Positions 12,144 to 23,490 of a DNA stretch of 29,307 nt are shown here, piece by piece. Origin of the DNA: Leucogyrophana mollusca (Eukaryota; Basidiomycota; Agaricomycetes; Boletales); assembly GCA_021014945.1 (NCBI GenBank), contig MU266624.1, forward strand, positions 1 through 29,307, written 5' to 3'. The position numbers and the translations under genes were made by a program. Positions within the stretch are counted from its first letter, which is position 1. Every line of letters begins with the position of its first letter. A model generated the notes under the pieces. It saw only the letters and a program-made list of their open reading frames with translations, made no database searches and was not told where the DNA came from.

Positions 12144-12394
12144 AGAAGTCTTAAGGGCGCTGGGTGTGCACCGTGGCGTGGCAACACTATATGCAACACG
12201 ACCCCATCACGCCGGTAGAAGCTCAAGAGGAGGCCCGATAGTGCGCTCCAACCGGATTTTCGTGACCAAAAACCGGCCTTGGGATATGTGTTCGTAAAGG
12301 TTCCAGAAGGGTGACTCATGCTGGTCGAAGGTCAAGAAGAGGTGAGGCAGTGCAAAACGCTCAAATCCGATTTAAAGCTCCGACCGAAGCTTGT

Positions 12395-12402
12395 GACTAA
12401 CC
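12395..12402 (+). repeat. Target-site duplication, left copy (GACTAACC)
   Basis: The 8-bp word GACTAACC directly abuts the left terminal inverted repeat and recurs at 13965-13972 against the right one. Eight-base duplications are the signature of hAT-superfamily insertion. Confidence 0.85.
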
Positions 12403-13964
12403 AGGACCCCTGCGTATCCCCCAAGAGCTTGTATAAGGTGTGCAGACGAAAGTGGCTCCAAAATGCCGGCCAGGTCCGATCGAAATACGGACGAAAAGGC
12501 TCGAAATCCGAAAAATGTCCGATACTGTGTGCGGTCAGATGTGGGTGCGTCTGCAGGAGGTTCGATCCCGGTGGCGGACGAATGGGGTACTAACTTCTGT
12601 GTGCGATACTGCCCCCGAAGTTGCAACCATCGCCGAACTCCTGGCGATCGAGCGCTCGTACTTGCTGGCTCCCTGCGCAGTGCTTCATCACTCGTACTTT
12701 TCAATTAACACCTTCCAGGTTGTCTTCACAATGGTAATCCCTGCACAAACGGCTAACTACCCTATTTAGGTCACCTGTGGTAGTGGCGACAAGTGGCTGC
12801 CCTCAGATCAGTCTTGTTAGTGCGGTTTCATTTCTTCCTGGTCGACCCGCTCATTTCTTTGGCGGCGCAATAAACTAGTGACCTGTCAGCTCGCTCACCA
12901 AAGTATTTTTTCCAGGATAAAATTTTTGTAACTGCGAGCGAGCTTAAAGGACATGATCAACCAACTGGGGCCCTCTTTGTGCTGTACCTTGTCCCCTCGC
13001 ACACGATTTGCTCAAAATGCACAAACCAGGTAAGCTCTGTCCCCCCCTGGTGTGTTATGCTTGTTTCTGACACTGCTGTAGTGCGTCCCGTTTTACGAGC
13101 GCGGTCTTCCGACACTTTCACGTTCGTTGGCTTTCTCTCCTTGGCGTCACTTTCGGCAGTGCGATCCTCTCATTATTCAACCCAGTCGTTCTTTCTGTCC
13201 TTCAGAGAGCTGGACACACATCTAATCCCTCTCATGTAGCTCTTGCAGCTTGTGTTCTCAGCTTCGAATCCACCATCATGCTAATCAGTCTCGGTAAGAT
13301 TCTCATTTTTCTGAACATTCTTGCGTGTTGATCGTGGCTGCGCCCAGGTTACTTCGTTGCTCCTTCGTTGCTTCCTCTTCATCGGATTTTTCGCGGCCCC
13401 TTGCGATACCGCCGAACTCATATTTCGCGCATGCGTCTCGATCACCCCCACCGGTTGACCTTATATTCTGCCTCGCGCACACCATACCCATCTCCTGGCG
13501 GGCGCCTCCTTCCGGGGCATTGTTGGCGCTCGCGAGGACCGCTAGGGCAACCCTCTCGCAGCCAGTCCCATGCCAACAGCCAAGAATCCCGTCTCACCGT
13601 TCTCAGATAGCGACGAAGACTTCGAGCCACTTACATAGAGCGCTCGTTACACCATTTTTTATTTGTTCTTGCCATCCCTTCGTGTTGTAATACATCCCTT
13701 TGCATAATACATACTAGTCAAATGGCACCGGGGGGGCCTTAGATCCTGGCGTGCGGACGTATAGCATGGGATTCGGCCTTATATACCGAGATGCGGACGA
13801 AGACGCACACTTTGGAGCTTGTATCGCGGCTGGCGGACGAATGGGGCTCGTGGACGGAGGTCCGAGGTGAAATCGGACGTATTTGGCTCGAAAAATGCGC
13901 GAACGTATGGGGCCAAAATTGGGCTTTTTTGTATATAAGCTCTTGGGGGATACGCAGGGGTCCT
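12403..13964. mobile_element. 1562-bp hAT-like element, probably non-autonomous
   Basis: Terminal inverted repeats of 28 bp match perfectly (12403-12430 and 13937-13964), beginning AGGACCCCTGCG, then continue as TATA after one mismatch. An 8-bp target duplication flanks them. The subterminal regions hold many CGGACG-type words, for example at 12485, 12575, 13753, 13795 and 13833, and the 16-mer TGGCGGACGAATGGGG occurs near both ends in direct orientation. The interior has no transposase: only a possible intron at 13031-13081 and a 22-codon acidic frame ending at about 13638 (MPTAKNPVSPFSDSDEDF). Intact ends and target duplication point to a fairly recent insertion mobilised in trans. Confidence 0.8.
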
Positions 13965-13972
13965 GACTAACC
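13965..13972 (+). repeat. Target-site duplication, right copy (GACTAACC)
   Basis: Exact copy of 12395-12402, abutting the right terminal repeat of the hAT-like element. Confidence 0.85.
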
Positions 13973-14085
13973 CCATCACCAAACGCTGCCTACCAAATAT
14001 GGATTGCTTGGGTGGGGTGGCCGGCCACTTCGGCACCATCAGCGGTCGAGCAGCCTATGGACGGCATGAAGCAATAGCGGCGGAT

Positions 14086-14580
14086 TGCAGAGGGGGAGGA
14101 CGTCTGCGGTGAGGGTTTGAAGCCCAGGTCCAGCTAGGTTGGGATGGCGCTGGCCCAGAAAGATCGCTCAGTTGTCGCGCGTAGACAAGCACGGGGGCGT
14201 CAGAATTAGGGGGCCGTGTGCTCGAGCCTCCACCGCAGCTACTAAGCGGGCCAAGGTCGGCCCAGCCGTTCCAGGGGAAAGGACTCCAGCACGCAAGGCC
14301 CCGGGGCAGAAGGAAAAAAGAGAAATTGGATGGGCTGGGCCAGATGAGACGCCAGCTGGCCTGAAACCTGACCCGGATGGGGTGCAGCGAAAGGCTTATA
14401 TAGCCGGATGGGGCGCTGCTGGTGAGGATGGACTGGGCCAGATGGGGCGCCAACCAACCCTAACTGACCGGATGGTGTGCAGCGAAAGGTGTGTCGAACC
14501 AAAAGACAGAAGAAGCTTGAACCATTCAAGATTGTTGAAACTCCGCTTCAACAGCAGCGCACGTGACCGTGCGATCCCCA
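14086..14580 (-). repeat. Dispersed repeat, copy 2 (inverted relative to 1490-2072)
   Basis: The reverse complement matches copy 1 with few mismatches over its central 370 bp and with gaps outside. It lacks the roughly 90 bp present at about 1948-2030 in copy 1. Compared with copy 1 it has a complete second pair of the CTGCACNCCATCCGG segments about 80-100 bp apart. It begins about 120 bp after the hAT-like element. A minus-strand frame of 132 codons crosses it, but its counterpart in copy 1 is interrupted differently, so no coding role is claimed. Confidence 0.7.
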
Positions 14581-14843
14581 GAATTCGCCCTTGTCAATTG
14601 CCAGATAATACATTGCTTATCTAAAAACAAACTGGAGTTCGGCATACCGCTTACAGTTTATTAAAGCGACGCCTTCATGTTTTTTCTAAAAATTAGTACA
14701 TCGTGAGAACATACCGTCCAAGTTTTAAAGAAAAATACGCAGCCGTTCGAGCACAGCGTTGAAAAAGGGGAGGAGGCAGGTTGCCGTTCCATGAGACATG
14801 TGAGCCCAATAGCTAGATTTGGCTTTATCAGGCGCTCGATTTG

Positions 14844-15131
14844 CTAACCTTCGTCGCGACCGTCTGAAACCTCATCGAGGTCGAACACCTCGCCGCTACA
14901 TTCGCCACCCTCTTCGTCGTAGGCGTTGAGTGCGGGGCTCTTAAATCCCGCCAGAAATTGACCTAATATAGGCTTCCCCTCGCTAAATTCTCTCAAGCGG
15001 TTTGATTGCTTCTTGATATTTCCTTAACATGCTCTGTGGCTGGGAGGATATAATCTGCTTCCTGTATCCTCTGCATATGAAAGCGCCTTCAAAGCCTCTT
15101 CTTCGGTAAGCCGTCCTCTCTGTGTGGCCAT
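14844..15131 (-). pseudogene. Small acidic ORF interrupted by one TAA
   Basis: From the ATG at 15131 the minus strand reads MATQRGRLTEEEALKALSYA and onward to TAA at 15024-15026 (codon 36). It then continues in the same frame for 59 more codons with protein-like sequence (REFSEGKPILGQFLAGFKS) and an acidic end (FDLDEVSDGRDEG) to TAG at 14844-14846. It starts about 107 bp downstream of the stop of the five-exon gene on the same strand. The family is not recognised. The internal stop is either a nonsense change or part of an intron I could not define. Confidence 0.4.
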
Positions 15132-15238
15132 CTCTGCTAATTACCTCCCGCCCGCTGCAAGACGGGAAAGTGTAGAAGGGAGCAGCTTTGCGGTATATAG
15201 GGGCCATGAATAATCGCGTCTTAAGCACCATGCTCCTG

Positions 15239-16856
15239 CTACGACATCTTTTCAGCTTCAGGCACATACTCCCTCAACCATTCTAACCAGACCTCCCCAA
15301 ATTCATCCGCGAAGCGTTCAGGTACTTGAAACTCTGGAAAAATACGGCTGAAAACGGAAACGGCTGGTGACCTTTCGACTTCGTTGACAAAGTAACAGAG
15401 GTCCCCAGTGGAAGGATCAGCGATTACTGAGATGTCCATTCGAGCAAATATGCGCAAGGTGCTTTTCTGCTGCAACTGGTTCTCCTCTTGTATTATGAGT
15501 TCTTCAAGCGTGGTTAAAGCGAACTCATGCAGCTCGTTATCAGCCTGTTCTCTCTCTCTGCGGGAGCCCCCATCGCGTGAAGCAAGCTCAGGAAGGGTTC
15601 TATCTTCCATTTTCTTCCTGTATATTACAGCTACAGATCACTTCTAAGGATATGGGGGGGGGGGGAATTTACGCACCTTATCTCAGCCAGGCTATAACCG
15701 CCCGTCCTGTATAAGAAGGAAAACGTGGTTCCATCTTTTGATCCAATTTCAGGGGGACCTGTATGGACTGTGTACAGGGGGCTCCTTCCAAAGAGGAAAC
15801 ATCGAAACTCCCCCATCTCTCTCAGAGCTGGAACGTACGTCTGCCGGAGCCATCGGTATTTTCCCTCTGTTTTAAGCAGAACTCTGGCCGTTTTTTCATC
15901 CCAGTCCAAATAGACCATACTCGAGGCGTCTGAGCCTTCTCTCTTCAGAATGGAGCGTTTCCCCGTGTCAGGTACCGGATTGTCCCGCAATAGGATGGTT
16001 TCGGGGCGCAAAGTTCGAGTGACCTGGTGCGCTATCTTATCCAGTAGTTGTATGACGCTCAGTTTATGGCTTGCCCACAGGCGTTCCTTTACTGGGGGCC
16101 ATATAGGGATCTTTTCCTCCAAAACCTCGAGATTTCGCAGGTATAGCTCTGCAGTCGTCCAGTTTTCCAGGCCATTGTTAAACCTGTATAGTTCGCTATG
16201 AGAAGTCACTGGATTATTGTACCTTAACTCACGTTAAATCAAGCAAAAGATCAGCTCCCCCAAAGACAACGTCATATCTTCCACGAAGCATTCGTCCAGC
16301 TGATCCGCTCAGGATTAAAAGTCTATAATCTTCCCAGCGCAGATACTCAACGTCTATTCCGCAGTCTGGATTGGATGAGAGCCGATGCAAAATATAGAGC
16401 TGTGAGCGCTGGTCAGAAATATGGATCGGACGACTTGGTTTTGAGCAACCTGCTCATGAATAATCACGTGCGTAAACCCGGGAGGTGCTCTCTGGGGCAT
16501 TTTGTGCACGAAACTTCGAAGGTCTTCACAACCCAGAAGATAGGTAGCTTCGTCCTCCGGAAGGTGTATTTGGAACCATTCCAACGCTTCTACGGCGGCT
16601 TTTGTTGAATTTTGACCGGCCTCGAGCGGGAGGATGGCCAGTACTTTGTACTGCCGCTGGTATCCTGCGTTATGGGTCGTGGGGGTTCCACTAAGGTATT
16701 TTTGGGCTGTTACGCACCTATGTAGTTGGGCATGCGCAAGGCCAGATAGTAGACAGATTTTTTTTCGAGGTCTCACCAGATTCCGGGTTCAAAGTTTGCG
16801 GGTATGATCGGGCTTGCTTTTGCATTGAGACGGTTGCCTGCTGTGTAAATAAGCAT
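15239..16856 (-). CDS. Five-exon protein with ATP-grasp-like motifs
   Basis: Exons 16856-16777, 16717-16468, 16399-16233, 16183-15677 and 15617-15239 join without error into about 460 residues. All four introns are GT-AG and 49-68 nt. The C-terminal half has the order of motifs expected for an ATP-grasp fold: SILKREGSD (about 243-251, candidate nucleotide-binding Lys), YVPALREMGEFRCFLFG (about 282-298), then RMDIS (Asp about 396) and YFVNEVERS (Asn-Glu about 413-416, candidate metal ligands). The N-terminal half is unassigned. Family knowledge suggests an ATP-dependent ligase-type activity, substrate unknown. This assignment rests on motif spacing alone. The fourth intron contains a run of 12 G on the plus strand (15654-15665). 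With five intact exons it is one of the best-preserved genes here. Confidence 0.65.
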
Positions 16857-17062
16857 CAGGAAAGTGTGGCTTTCATTCTGTCAGTTCCCAAGCTATCGCA
16901 GTTTATCACGTCATGATCTGCATCTGCTTTGCTAATTTTTCCCAATGGAACAGGCTATTAATAAAAGGCGGGTTGACGAGACCCTATCACACCGTACGCT
17001 GCCCATGGCGTTAGGAATTCTCCAATCCTTCGTCGCAATATGCCTCTAAAGCCCCGATGGAC

Positions 17063-17138
17063 CACGCTGGTATAAGGCTACCACGTGCTCATAAGACACA
17101 CCGCGCACCCCACAAGACATACTGCGCACCTCGTCAGG
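17063..17138 (+). repeat. Relic of the large element's terminal repeat
   Basis: The segment from ACGCTGG through ATAAGAC...CCGCGCACC resembles 29203-29290 in the right terminal repeat, including the tandem arrangement of units of about 21 bp ending in GCGCACC. It is clearly diverged, with indels, and has no integrase gene beside it. Confidence 0.5.
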
Positions 17139-18345
17139 CTTATCGTGTATGGTCTCACACTCCAAAAGCGCACATGTTATCAAAGTCGTACTTGGAGAGC
17201 CATATGTTTCGCCTTGAAGCTAATCTATGTCATCGGCAAACTTATCGACTGTCGGCAGTCGGGGTTTAGGGTGCAACGCCGTCATGCTGGAGCCCTCCGT
17301 GTAGCTGGGTCAGGCCGCCTCCCAACCCTTGGAGACCGGGACCACACTTTCGAGGTTCGCCTTCGGCGAGTTCATTTATATCGCTTAATTCCTACCTGCA
17401 GTATTCCAATCAGCGTTCCTAACCCCTAACTAGGAATGTCCAACCTTGGTCTGCGGAGCGGGAGCATAGAGGACGGCTAGTGTGCAATTTTTTTTTGTGC
17501 CCAATTTTGTTTTCTGTTCGACATATTCTTCATAAGATCAACACCTATTTTAGAGGATCAATTCACTGTGCCCGCATCCCAGATTTTGTCATCCAATATC
17601 CTCTCACATCTCGCATACTCCCCGAACAGCTGAAAACGGCTGAATAGGCCCACGACTCTGCATACAGCGTGATTTTCTTCTGCCATCCGTACCGCCATGG
17701 CCTCGTTCTCATGTAGACTGTTCAACCATGTCCCAGACGCCTCAAACCAGGCACTTCACCCACACGTCAAGCGCCAAACCAGAATTCCAGGCGCCTCACC
17801 CGTGTTTGCAGACCGTGTGGGTTCACACCCACGCCTGTCTTATCATGGTATGGCTGCAATTCTCGATGTCAACTTGCGAGGGAATTGTCGGCGTATGCGG
17901 TGGTTGCATTCTTGACCAGCAGAGGAGGCTGGAAAGGTCCTAATAGAGATGTGGCCATGCAATTTGCATGGAATGAGGATATCTTTATGGGCCTTTTATT
18001 TCTCAAAAAAGTCGCTGCTTTTCTGCATGGAATTTGTACGTAGCCCAGAAACACAACCAAAATCACTTTTTAAAACGCAAGGGAAAACTTACAGCGCCAT
18101 GAACTATATGCACCATTGCAGTGTTTAATGAGGGGGTATGTCTTTCGCGCGCCCCATACCATGGATAGCTCATATGATGCTTCTCACTTACTCGTTCCCT
18201 TACACGATTTAATACAGACGTAACATCGCATGCAAGGGATGTGGATGCTCTCTATTCAATGCCTAGAACCGTGCAGTACACAGATAACATGCCCCGCCCC
18301 CTCCTCTCGCTGTATCGCGGTTATCCCCTATGAGATGTTGACGAT
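17139..18345. other. No supported gene
   Basis: Short overlapping frames only. A hairpin-forming stretch (GTTCGCCTTCGGCGAGTTC) lies at about 17356-17374. Nothing else was recognised; this may be decayed element sequence to the right of the terminal-repeat relic. Confidence 0.3.
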
Positions 18346-20319
18346 TTAGTCGTGGAACGGGCCTGTTTTGAATAGCTTGTTGTGAAATCCGATACATGAG
18401 TGCAATGTGTTTGCAGCCAACGGAGACACCCACCTTTGTGACCTTTCAGCCCACACTTGGCTGTGGTTCACGGCCCACACTGGATCTTCGCGCATCCGCC
18501 TCCCCAGCTCCTCTTCAATCCAGGCAGTCTCCAATACCACGGCGTCCCAGTCGATATCGGCATTTATGGCCTTTCTAAGTTTACCTGTTCGTGCGCGGGC
18601 CTTCAAAACCCCATACACCTGGTGAAAAAAATCATTCAGCAGACGTGGGTGGCCGAAATCAATATCTTGGAGTATACTTACACAGCCTAAGACGAACGAT
18701 ATACAAGGGTCTGGACATCTCGCCTTGAATACATGCATCAGGGGATGCACCAGCTTCCTGATGTTTTCAGCACGGTTGTACAAAGCCCCTTTGATGGTGG
18801 AAAAGCAGCCGTTGTTTTTCAGGAATTGGTCACCGCCAGACGGATCCTGAAACATTACCATCAGCTTATTCTCCGTGGGCCCCAATGAAGATACTTGCCG
18901 GAACCCCAAAGCCTGTGTATGCATGGTTATGAATAAGGTTCGAAGCGTTTTCTTTGAACGCTTGTTCTTCTGTTTTACCTTGGCTTGGTTTCTTGAATAG
19001 ATCCGGGAATGGTCTTTGCAGGTCGGCCTGTGTGACATCCCTCAATTTGTGTCTTTTGGAGGGTAGGTCGATGAGTTTCTCGACACGACGATAGATCGTA
19101 TCGCGGGTGTTCTTGTACTCGAAGCTTAACTCCTAATGTCTGTTGAGTGGGGGCACAAAAACATAACTGAAAGCCTACCTCTTTTACCTGCCGGTATTCA
19201 ATCTCGTTCCCTGTGGTGAATACGTCAGTCACGTTCCATCTTCCAGCGCATGTATAATTGAACCTACCATCTGGACAGCTCTCCTTGAAGCAACAATCCA
19301 GCCAGGTTTTATGAATGTGGCGTTGAAGTTCGGCTCCGAAAAGCAAAGCGTTGGAAGTGAATGAGAATTTTACCAACTCCTGGACTGCTCTGCCCTTCAA
19401 GCTCTGCAGAGGGTAGACAGGTTGGTGTGTCTCGTACTGTCCCCGTGCGCTATCCACAGATGTTTCCGTTAGCATAGAACCTTGTAAGGCCAACAAGTGG
19501 GCATTGGAATTCGCTGAGTCAACCGAAAAAAAGGAAAACTCGGAGCTGGTCCCGTCGTCCGTAGTGGATACAGCGGTTGGAATTGAGTGCCAGCCCTGGC
19601 TATGCACGCCTGCATGTGCTGGATATGAAACATGTCAGACTTCAGGAAAATTTTCACGCAGGATGGAGATCACCGCTTGGGATGTATTGGTTCCCTGAAA
19701 CGGAGGAAGGGTATTGGGTGTGGTCTATATTGGCATCAGCTCAACATGTAAATCCATGAAGATATTCTCACAATTGATAGCGCCTGCATTCAGATAAGTG
19801 TCCTGAAGCCCAGCAACCGTTGATTTGAGCAAGCTTCCAGGGAATGCGGTGGGAAATGGTCCCCGGGCGCCCAAAAATGTATTTGTTGGGTGGTAGGTGT
19901 TCTGTGGAGCGTAATCTTCCAACCTGTGAGCTGTACCGGAGCCTAAGGAAGCAGCAATTTCGTTATCCTTCTGTCCATTTGGAAACAGAGGTCAGCTCAC
20001 CTGCTAGATAGTCAGGTGTGGTGGGTGTGCTGAACACCCTCCCTTGATGGTTCGGGGTGATGGAGGCGTTGAAAAAGATAGCCTCAGTATCCTGGTTCAG
20101 GTTAAAGTGACTAGCTTGCCCGATGCTGTGGTACTGCAGGCCGCTGTTGTAACCAGGTAGTAAAGCTGTGTTGTCGGGGTGGAATTTTCCGCGAGTGTTG
20201 TCGGGACCATACCCAGTTGCAGAAACGCTCCCCGACTGTGCTTCGGGCTGTGAGTATGCCCCTTCCTGATTGGAAAAAATAGGAAGATCTTCAGTGATAT
20301 CAGAGATATGTGAGCACAT
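18346..20319 (-). pseudogene. Multi-exon gene of unknown family, frame-broken
   Basis: Coding-like segments follow one another on the minus strand. The first is 20319 to about 20001 (DLPIFSNQEGAYSQPEAQSG, rich in Ser, Gln and Asn). The second is about 19930-19750 (LEDYAPQNTYHPTNTFLGAR), joined by a plausible 70-nt intron. The third is 19607-19195, joined by a plausible intron at 19194-19138 to about 19137-18960 (ELSFEYKNTRDTIYRRVEKL). The last is 18900-18350 (GALYNRAENIRKLVHPLMHVFK; NADIDWDAVVLETAWIEEEL). At about 19060 the frame must shift by one base in an A run, and the joins near 19640 and 18950 are unclear. No family was recognised; a transposon-associated basidiomycete protein is possible. 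Confidence 0.35.
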
Positions 20320-20363
20320 TCTGAGAATATTCGTATGGTTGACAGTATGGTACAGAGCCTCAC

Positions 20364-21207
20364 TTTTATCTATTCTTTATCTCTTATTTTGTACCGCTGT
20401 CCCCTGCATGGACTGGCCATTACGACCCAAAGTTCAACAACACGGCCCATATCACTCGGGCAAGCCCATTTACCTCATTAGAAGCTGGGGCGCAGGCCCG
20501 TTTATGTTGGTCCGGAGTCCAGAATTGCCTTTTATTATGCTTGAATAATCAAAGCTTCACAATGTGCCGGATATCGCGAAGCCTCCGAGACGCTGACATC
20601 ATGATGCATGCTTGGAGGCAGCCCGGGTGGCCTGAATTCTCACCTGGATTTGATAAGATATGCTGTCGCTTTAACTTAATCAAGTGTCTCAGCTGATCAC
20701 CATGTGGCCGTTAATTAAGGACCCCCTTTGTGCGCTTCAAGATTGGACGTAAAATTTGACAACCCATAATTGATTCATCAAGCGCCCTCTGTACGTCTTA
20801 ACTTGTACGCCCGGAGTCCAGAAGGCACACACGGCGATGCTCGTACAGGACAGGAAAAACTTATGTATGGAATTTCTGCCCCCAGGGGTCTCCTTTCTCG
20901 AGGCGCTGTGCAGACACAGCCAACGGCATGCAAATGTGTGACGGTTGGCATCGGGAATGGCGTGACTGTCAGGGGAGTCACTGTCACAAGGAAGCAAAGT
21001 CCGCTTTTGTATAAAGCAGGAACAACGCCGTCGTGGCTCTTTCACACAGGGCCCGAAACTTTCCATAGAACAAACTGCTATCTGTGCACATCCAAACAAA
21101 CTGTAGGTGAGCACACTATCGTAAAGAAAACTCTAGTAAATATATCAATCGTATTGGCTTATCACCTTTCTTGTGTTGCGCAGTATTTTTTTTTCTGGTG
21201 TCACAGT
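20364..21207. other. No supported gene
   Basis: A 211-codon plus-strand frame (20770-21402) crosses this stretch but has irregular composition and no motif, and its last part is better explained by a short exon candidate at 21208-21315. Nothing else was recognised. Confidence 0.3.
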
Positions 21208-21451
21208 ATGTCGTCGTGCTGTGTGTTGCCGCCATTACCCTCCGCGTACCAGCCCCACAAGTCACTCGTTCCAAACTGGGGTTGTTCCACAGGCGATGCT
21301 CCCTCGCTCCGCCAGGTATGTAAGCAGTACGCTACTATTGCATGTTCGTCATGCTTAATAGCATCGTATTCAGAAGCTCGTCCCCACAGGTGCCACATAT
21401 AACACAAAGTCAGTATCCAATGTAGTCGAGAAGTCAATACCCCATGTACCC

Positions 21452-22152
21452 ATGAGCCGGCCAATTTCTCCGCCCGCCAAGGCATCGATAACCCAGGTAC
21501 CCCAGAACCAGCCTTTTACCCCGCCTACCGAGGCGGATATCACCCATCGACTGAATAATTTCCTCACCTCTGTTCGCGACCAACGATACGCTGAAAAAGC
21601 TGCCGCTAGGGAGCGCCTCAGCGGTTGTACACACCAGATGGCGATTCACCAGGTGAATTTGAATGCTGCTAATCAAGCAGCTGTCGAAACCGATCAAGTT
21701 ATATTCGCCCTTTTTGCCATGCAAGACACCGACCCCGGCCAAGAGCAGCGGGGAGGGGGTTCGACCAGCGAGGAACATCTTGCGGATACACTGGCCGAAA
21801 TGTTGTCCGAGTCCCCGCAGGAGGACACACATATGGAATACTTCAAGGTGAGCCTTCACAAGCGTCAAGTGATGGCGGCTAATATCCCCGTAATCAGAGC
21901 CTCTCTCGCCATGCTGACCAATGGGTCACTGCACCGTCGTCCCCGGCGCGTGATCATCTGTTAGCCGTCGCACTTGCTATCCGGGATGAACGCTGGGCCG
22001 AGAGAAACGCCGTGGAGCGTCGCCTGAATCGATGCTTCGTGCAGCTATGCATGTATCAGCGTGATTTTGACAAATTCACCCGTATGTGTGAACTGGCAGA
22101 TGTAAACTTGGCGGAACTGCAGCGCCTGCTCGCTTCGAAGCCTCAGGCCTGA
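21452..22152 (+). CDS. Small two-exon coiled-coil protein
   Basis: Exons 21452-21847 and 21898-22152 flank a 50-nt GT-AG intron and give about 216 residues. The N-terminus is Pro/Gln-rich (SRPISPPAKASITQVPQNQP). The rest is strongly helical and charged, with two Arg/Glu/Leu-rich segments: EADITHRLNNFLTSVRDQRY near residue 31, and LAIRDERWAERNAVERRLNR then DFDKFTRMCELADVNLAELQ toward the C-terminus. No catalytic motif, signal peptide or membrane segment is visible. A possible upstream exon at 21208-21315 (intron 21316-21389) starts with ATG but does not join this frame cleanly. A structural or regulatory role is only a guess, and no family was recognised. Confidence 0.55.
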
Positions 22153-22649
22153 CACAATCCTACCACTGTATCAACATGTTTCATCGTCTTATCCCCATAT
22201 CTAACATCACCTATGGCGAACCAGCCACAAGCTATCTTACTGTGATACTCACATCCTCATTATAGTTGGATGTTCTTGTTCGATTGAATGTTTCTTAGTT
22301 ATTGCGAGGAGCTGCAGCAAACAGATCCGTATAATTTCATTGAGATAACAGTTTGCTCAATACTCTGCATGCCGCTGGCGTCTTAAGTCGACGGAAGCAT
22401 CCTGGTCCCCAACCTGAACAGCATTGCCAGCCAGGAAGCAATGGGGCCGATGAACCTCATCTCCAGATCTTTCCAGGATCCTGACACGTCCGTCTACCTC
22501 CGTCTACCTGAACTTATTTTACAAGTGGCAATAAATCTGATTTTTGCCAAGTACAAAATCCCGACCCGGTCAGAATCCGCACTGCATCCAAATCCAAGCT
22601 CAATCGACGGCTGGTCAGCTATACTTATGCCGACGGTTTTGTGCTCGTT
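22153..22649. other. Intergenic, no gene seen
   Basis: This separates two convergent genes. A 70-codon plus-strand frame (22441-22653) has no supporting feature. A small tandem repeat (CGTCTACCTC/CGTCTACCTG) lies at about 22491-22510. Confidence 0.35.
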
Positions 22650-23490
22650 TTAACGCCATGCTGCTGTCGACACTGTGACTGAGCGTGAGATGGCACTAGA
22701 GATGGCACCATCATCGGACTCATCTGAGGCAGCCCCGCCCCCCACTTCTTCTACGGGTTCCAGTTTAACACGCTTGGGGGGCTGACGGGCGATGCCAACA
22801 CCCGTCTACGTAGAATGAAGTGTGAGTTAAGTCGTTGATGACTGCGTGAATCGCTTACAGACGTGGTGACACGCGGCGCCCAGGACAGCTTTGCGGCGCG
22901 GGGCTGGGACTGTTGTGTGTTAGTGAGGGGCTGGGAACTGAAGCCGCCAGCGATTAAAATTTGAAGTCGTCAGGGAACGGAGAAAGCTGTGAAACAACAT
23001 CTTCATGAAGCACGAGGCTGATGTCCCCGGGAAAGTCGGTGTCCGAGTTGTCTGGCTCGATGGGGTCGGAGGTGCCTTCGATATTGTCTTCATCGTCAGA
23101 GGACATCACCCTTGTATTGCTCGAACAACTTCAACGTGCTGCGGAAATGGTCAGTGTCAACAACACCAGCAAACGGGCACACGCTCACCGCAACACTGCC
23201 GCCCTAGCTTGCGCAAGCAATGGCGGCAGCCCGCTTGGTTCCCTCCTCAGCTTCATCATCGAAAGGACCCGCGATAAGAATGGCGTCATCACCAGCTGGC
23301 AGAGGCGCACTGATGGGGTGGAAGGGGGCAGGTAGTTGGTGCTCACGGTGGTTCCTCTGGAAAGGGTAGAAGACGGGATTGATGCGGCCGAAGATGGTGC
23401 AACCGAATGCAGATTAGACGACGAGGAAGACTTGGAGTGCTTTGAGGAGGGCTTGAGTCCGGTGGGGACATTTAAGTATGGTGCTCCAAA
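22650..23490 (-). pseudogene. Acidic, NLS-bearing gene remnant next to the large element
   Basis: Three coding-like blocks lie in order on the minus strand. The first, about 23433-23210, contains GRINPVFYPFQRNHREHQLP and GDDAILIAGPFDDEAEEGTK and ends at a TAG. The second, 23106-22954, begins MSSDDEDNIEGTSDP, is very acidic, ends in TAA and continues in frame for about 30 codons. The third, about 22802-22650, contains PPKRVKLEPVEEV, a likely nuclear localisation signal, then SDESDDGA, ending WR-stop. An intron at roughly 22857-22803 is plausible, but the other joins could not be resolved. The 5' end would fall inside or beyond the large element at 23.5 kb, so the gene may have been cut by its insertion. 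The family was not recognised. Confidence 0.4.

Noticed and set aside
12549..12580. GGTTCGATCCC resembles a tRNA T-loop
   Set aside because: No matching acceptor stem, D-arm or anticodon arm can be folded around it; it lies within the subterminal repeats of the hAT-like element.
12440..12769. 109-codon frame inside the hAT-like element as a possible transposase piece
   Set aside because: No hAT dimerisation or catalytic motif is recognisable, and it overlaps the subterminal repeats.
17266..17275. TTTAGGG, telomere-like word
   Set aside because: Single occurrence without tandem repetition.
20770..21402. 211-codon open frame on the plus strand
   Set aside because: Irregular composition, no motif, and its end overlaps a better exon candidate in the same direction; treated as chance.
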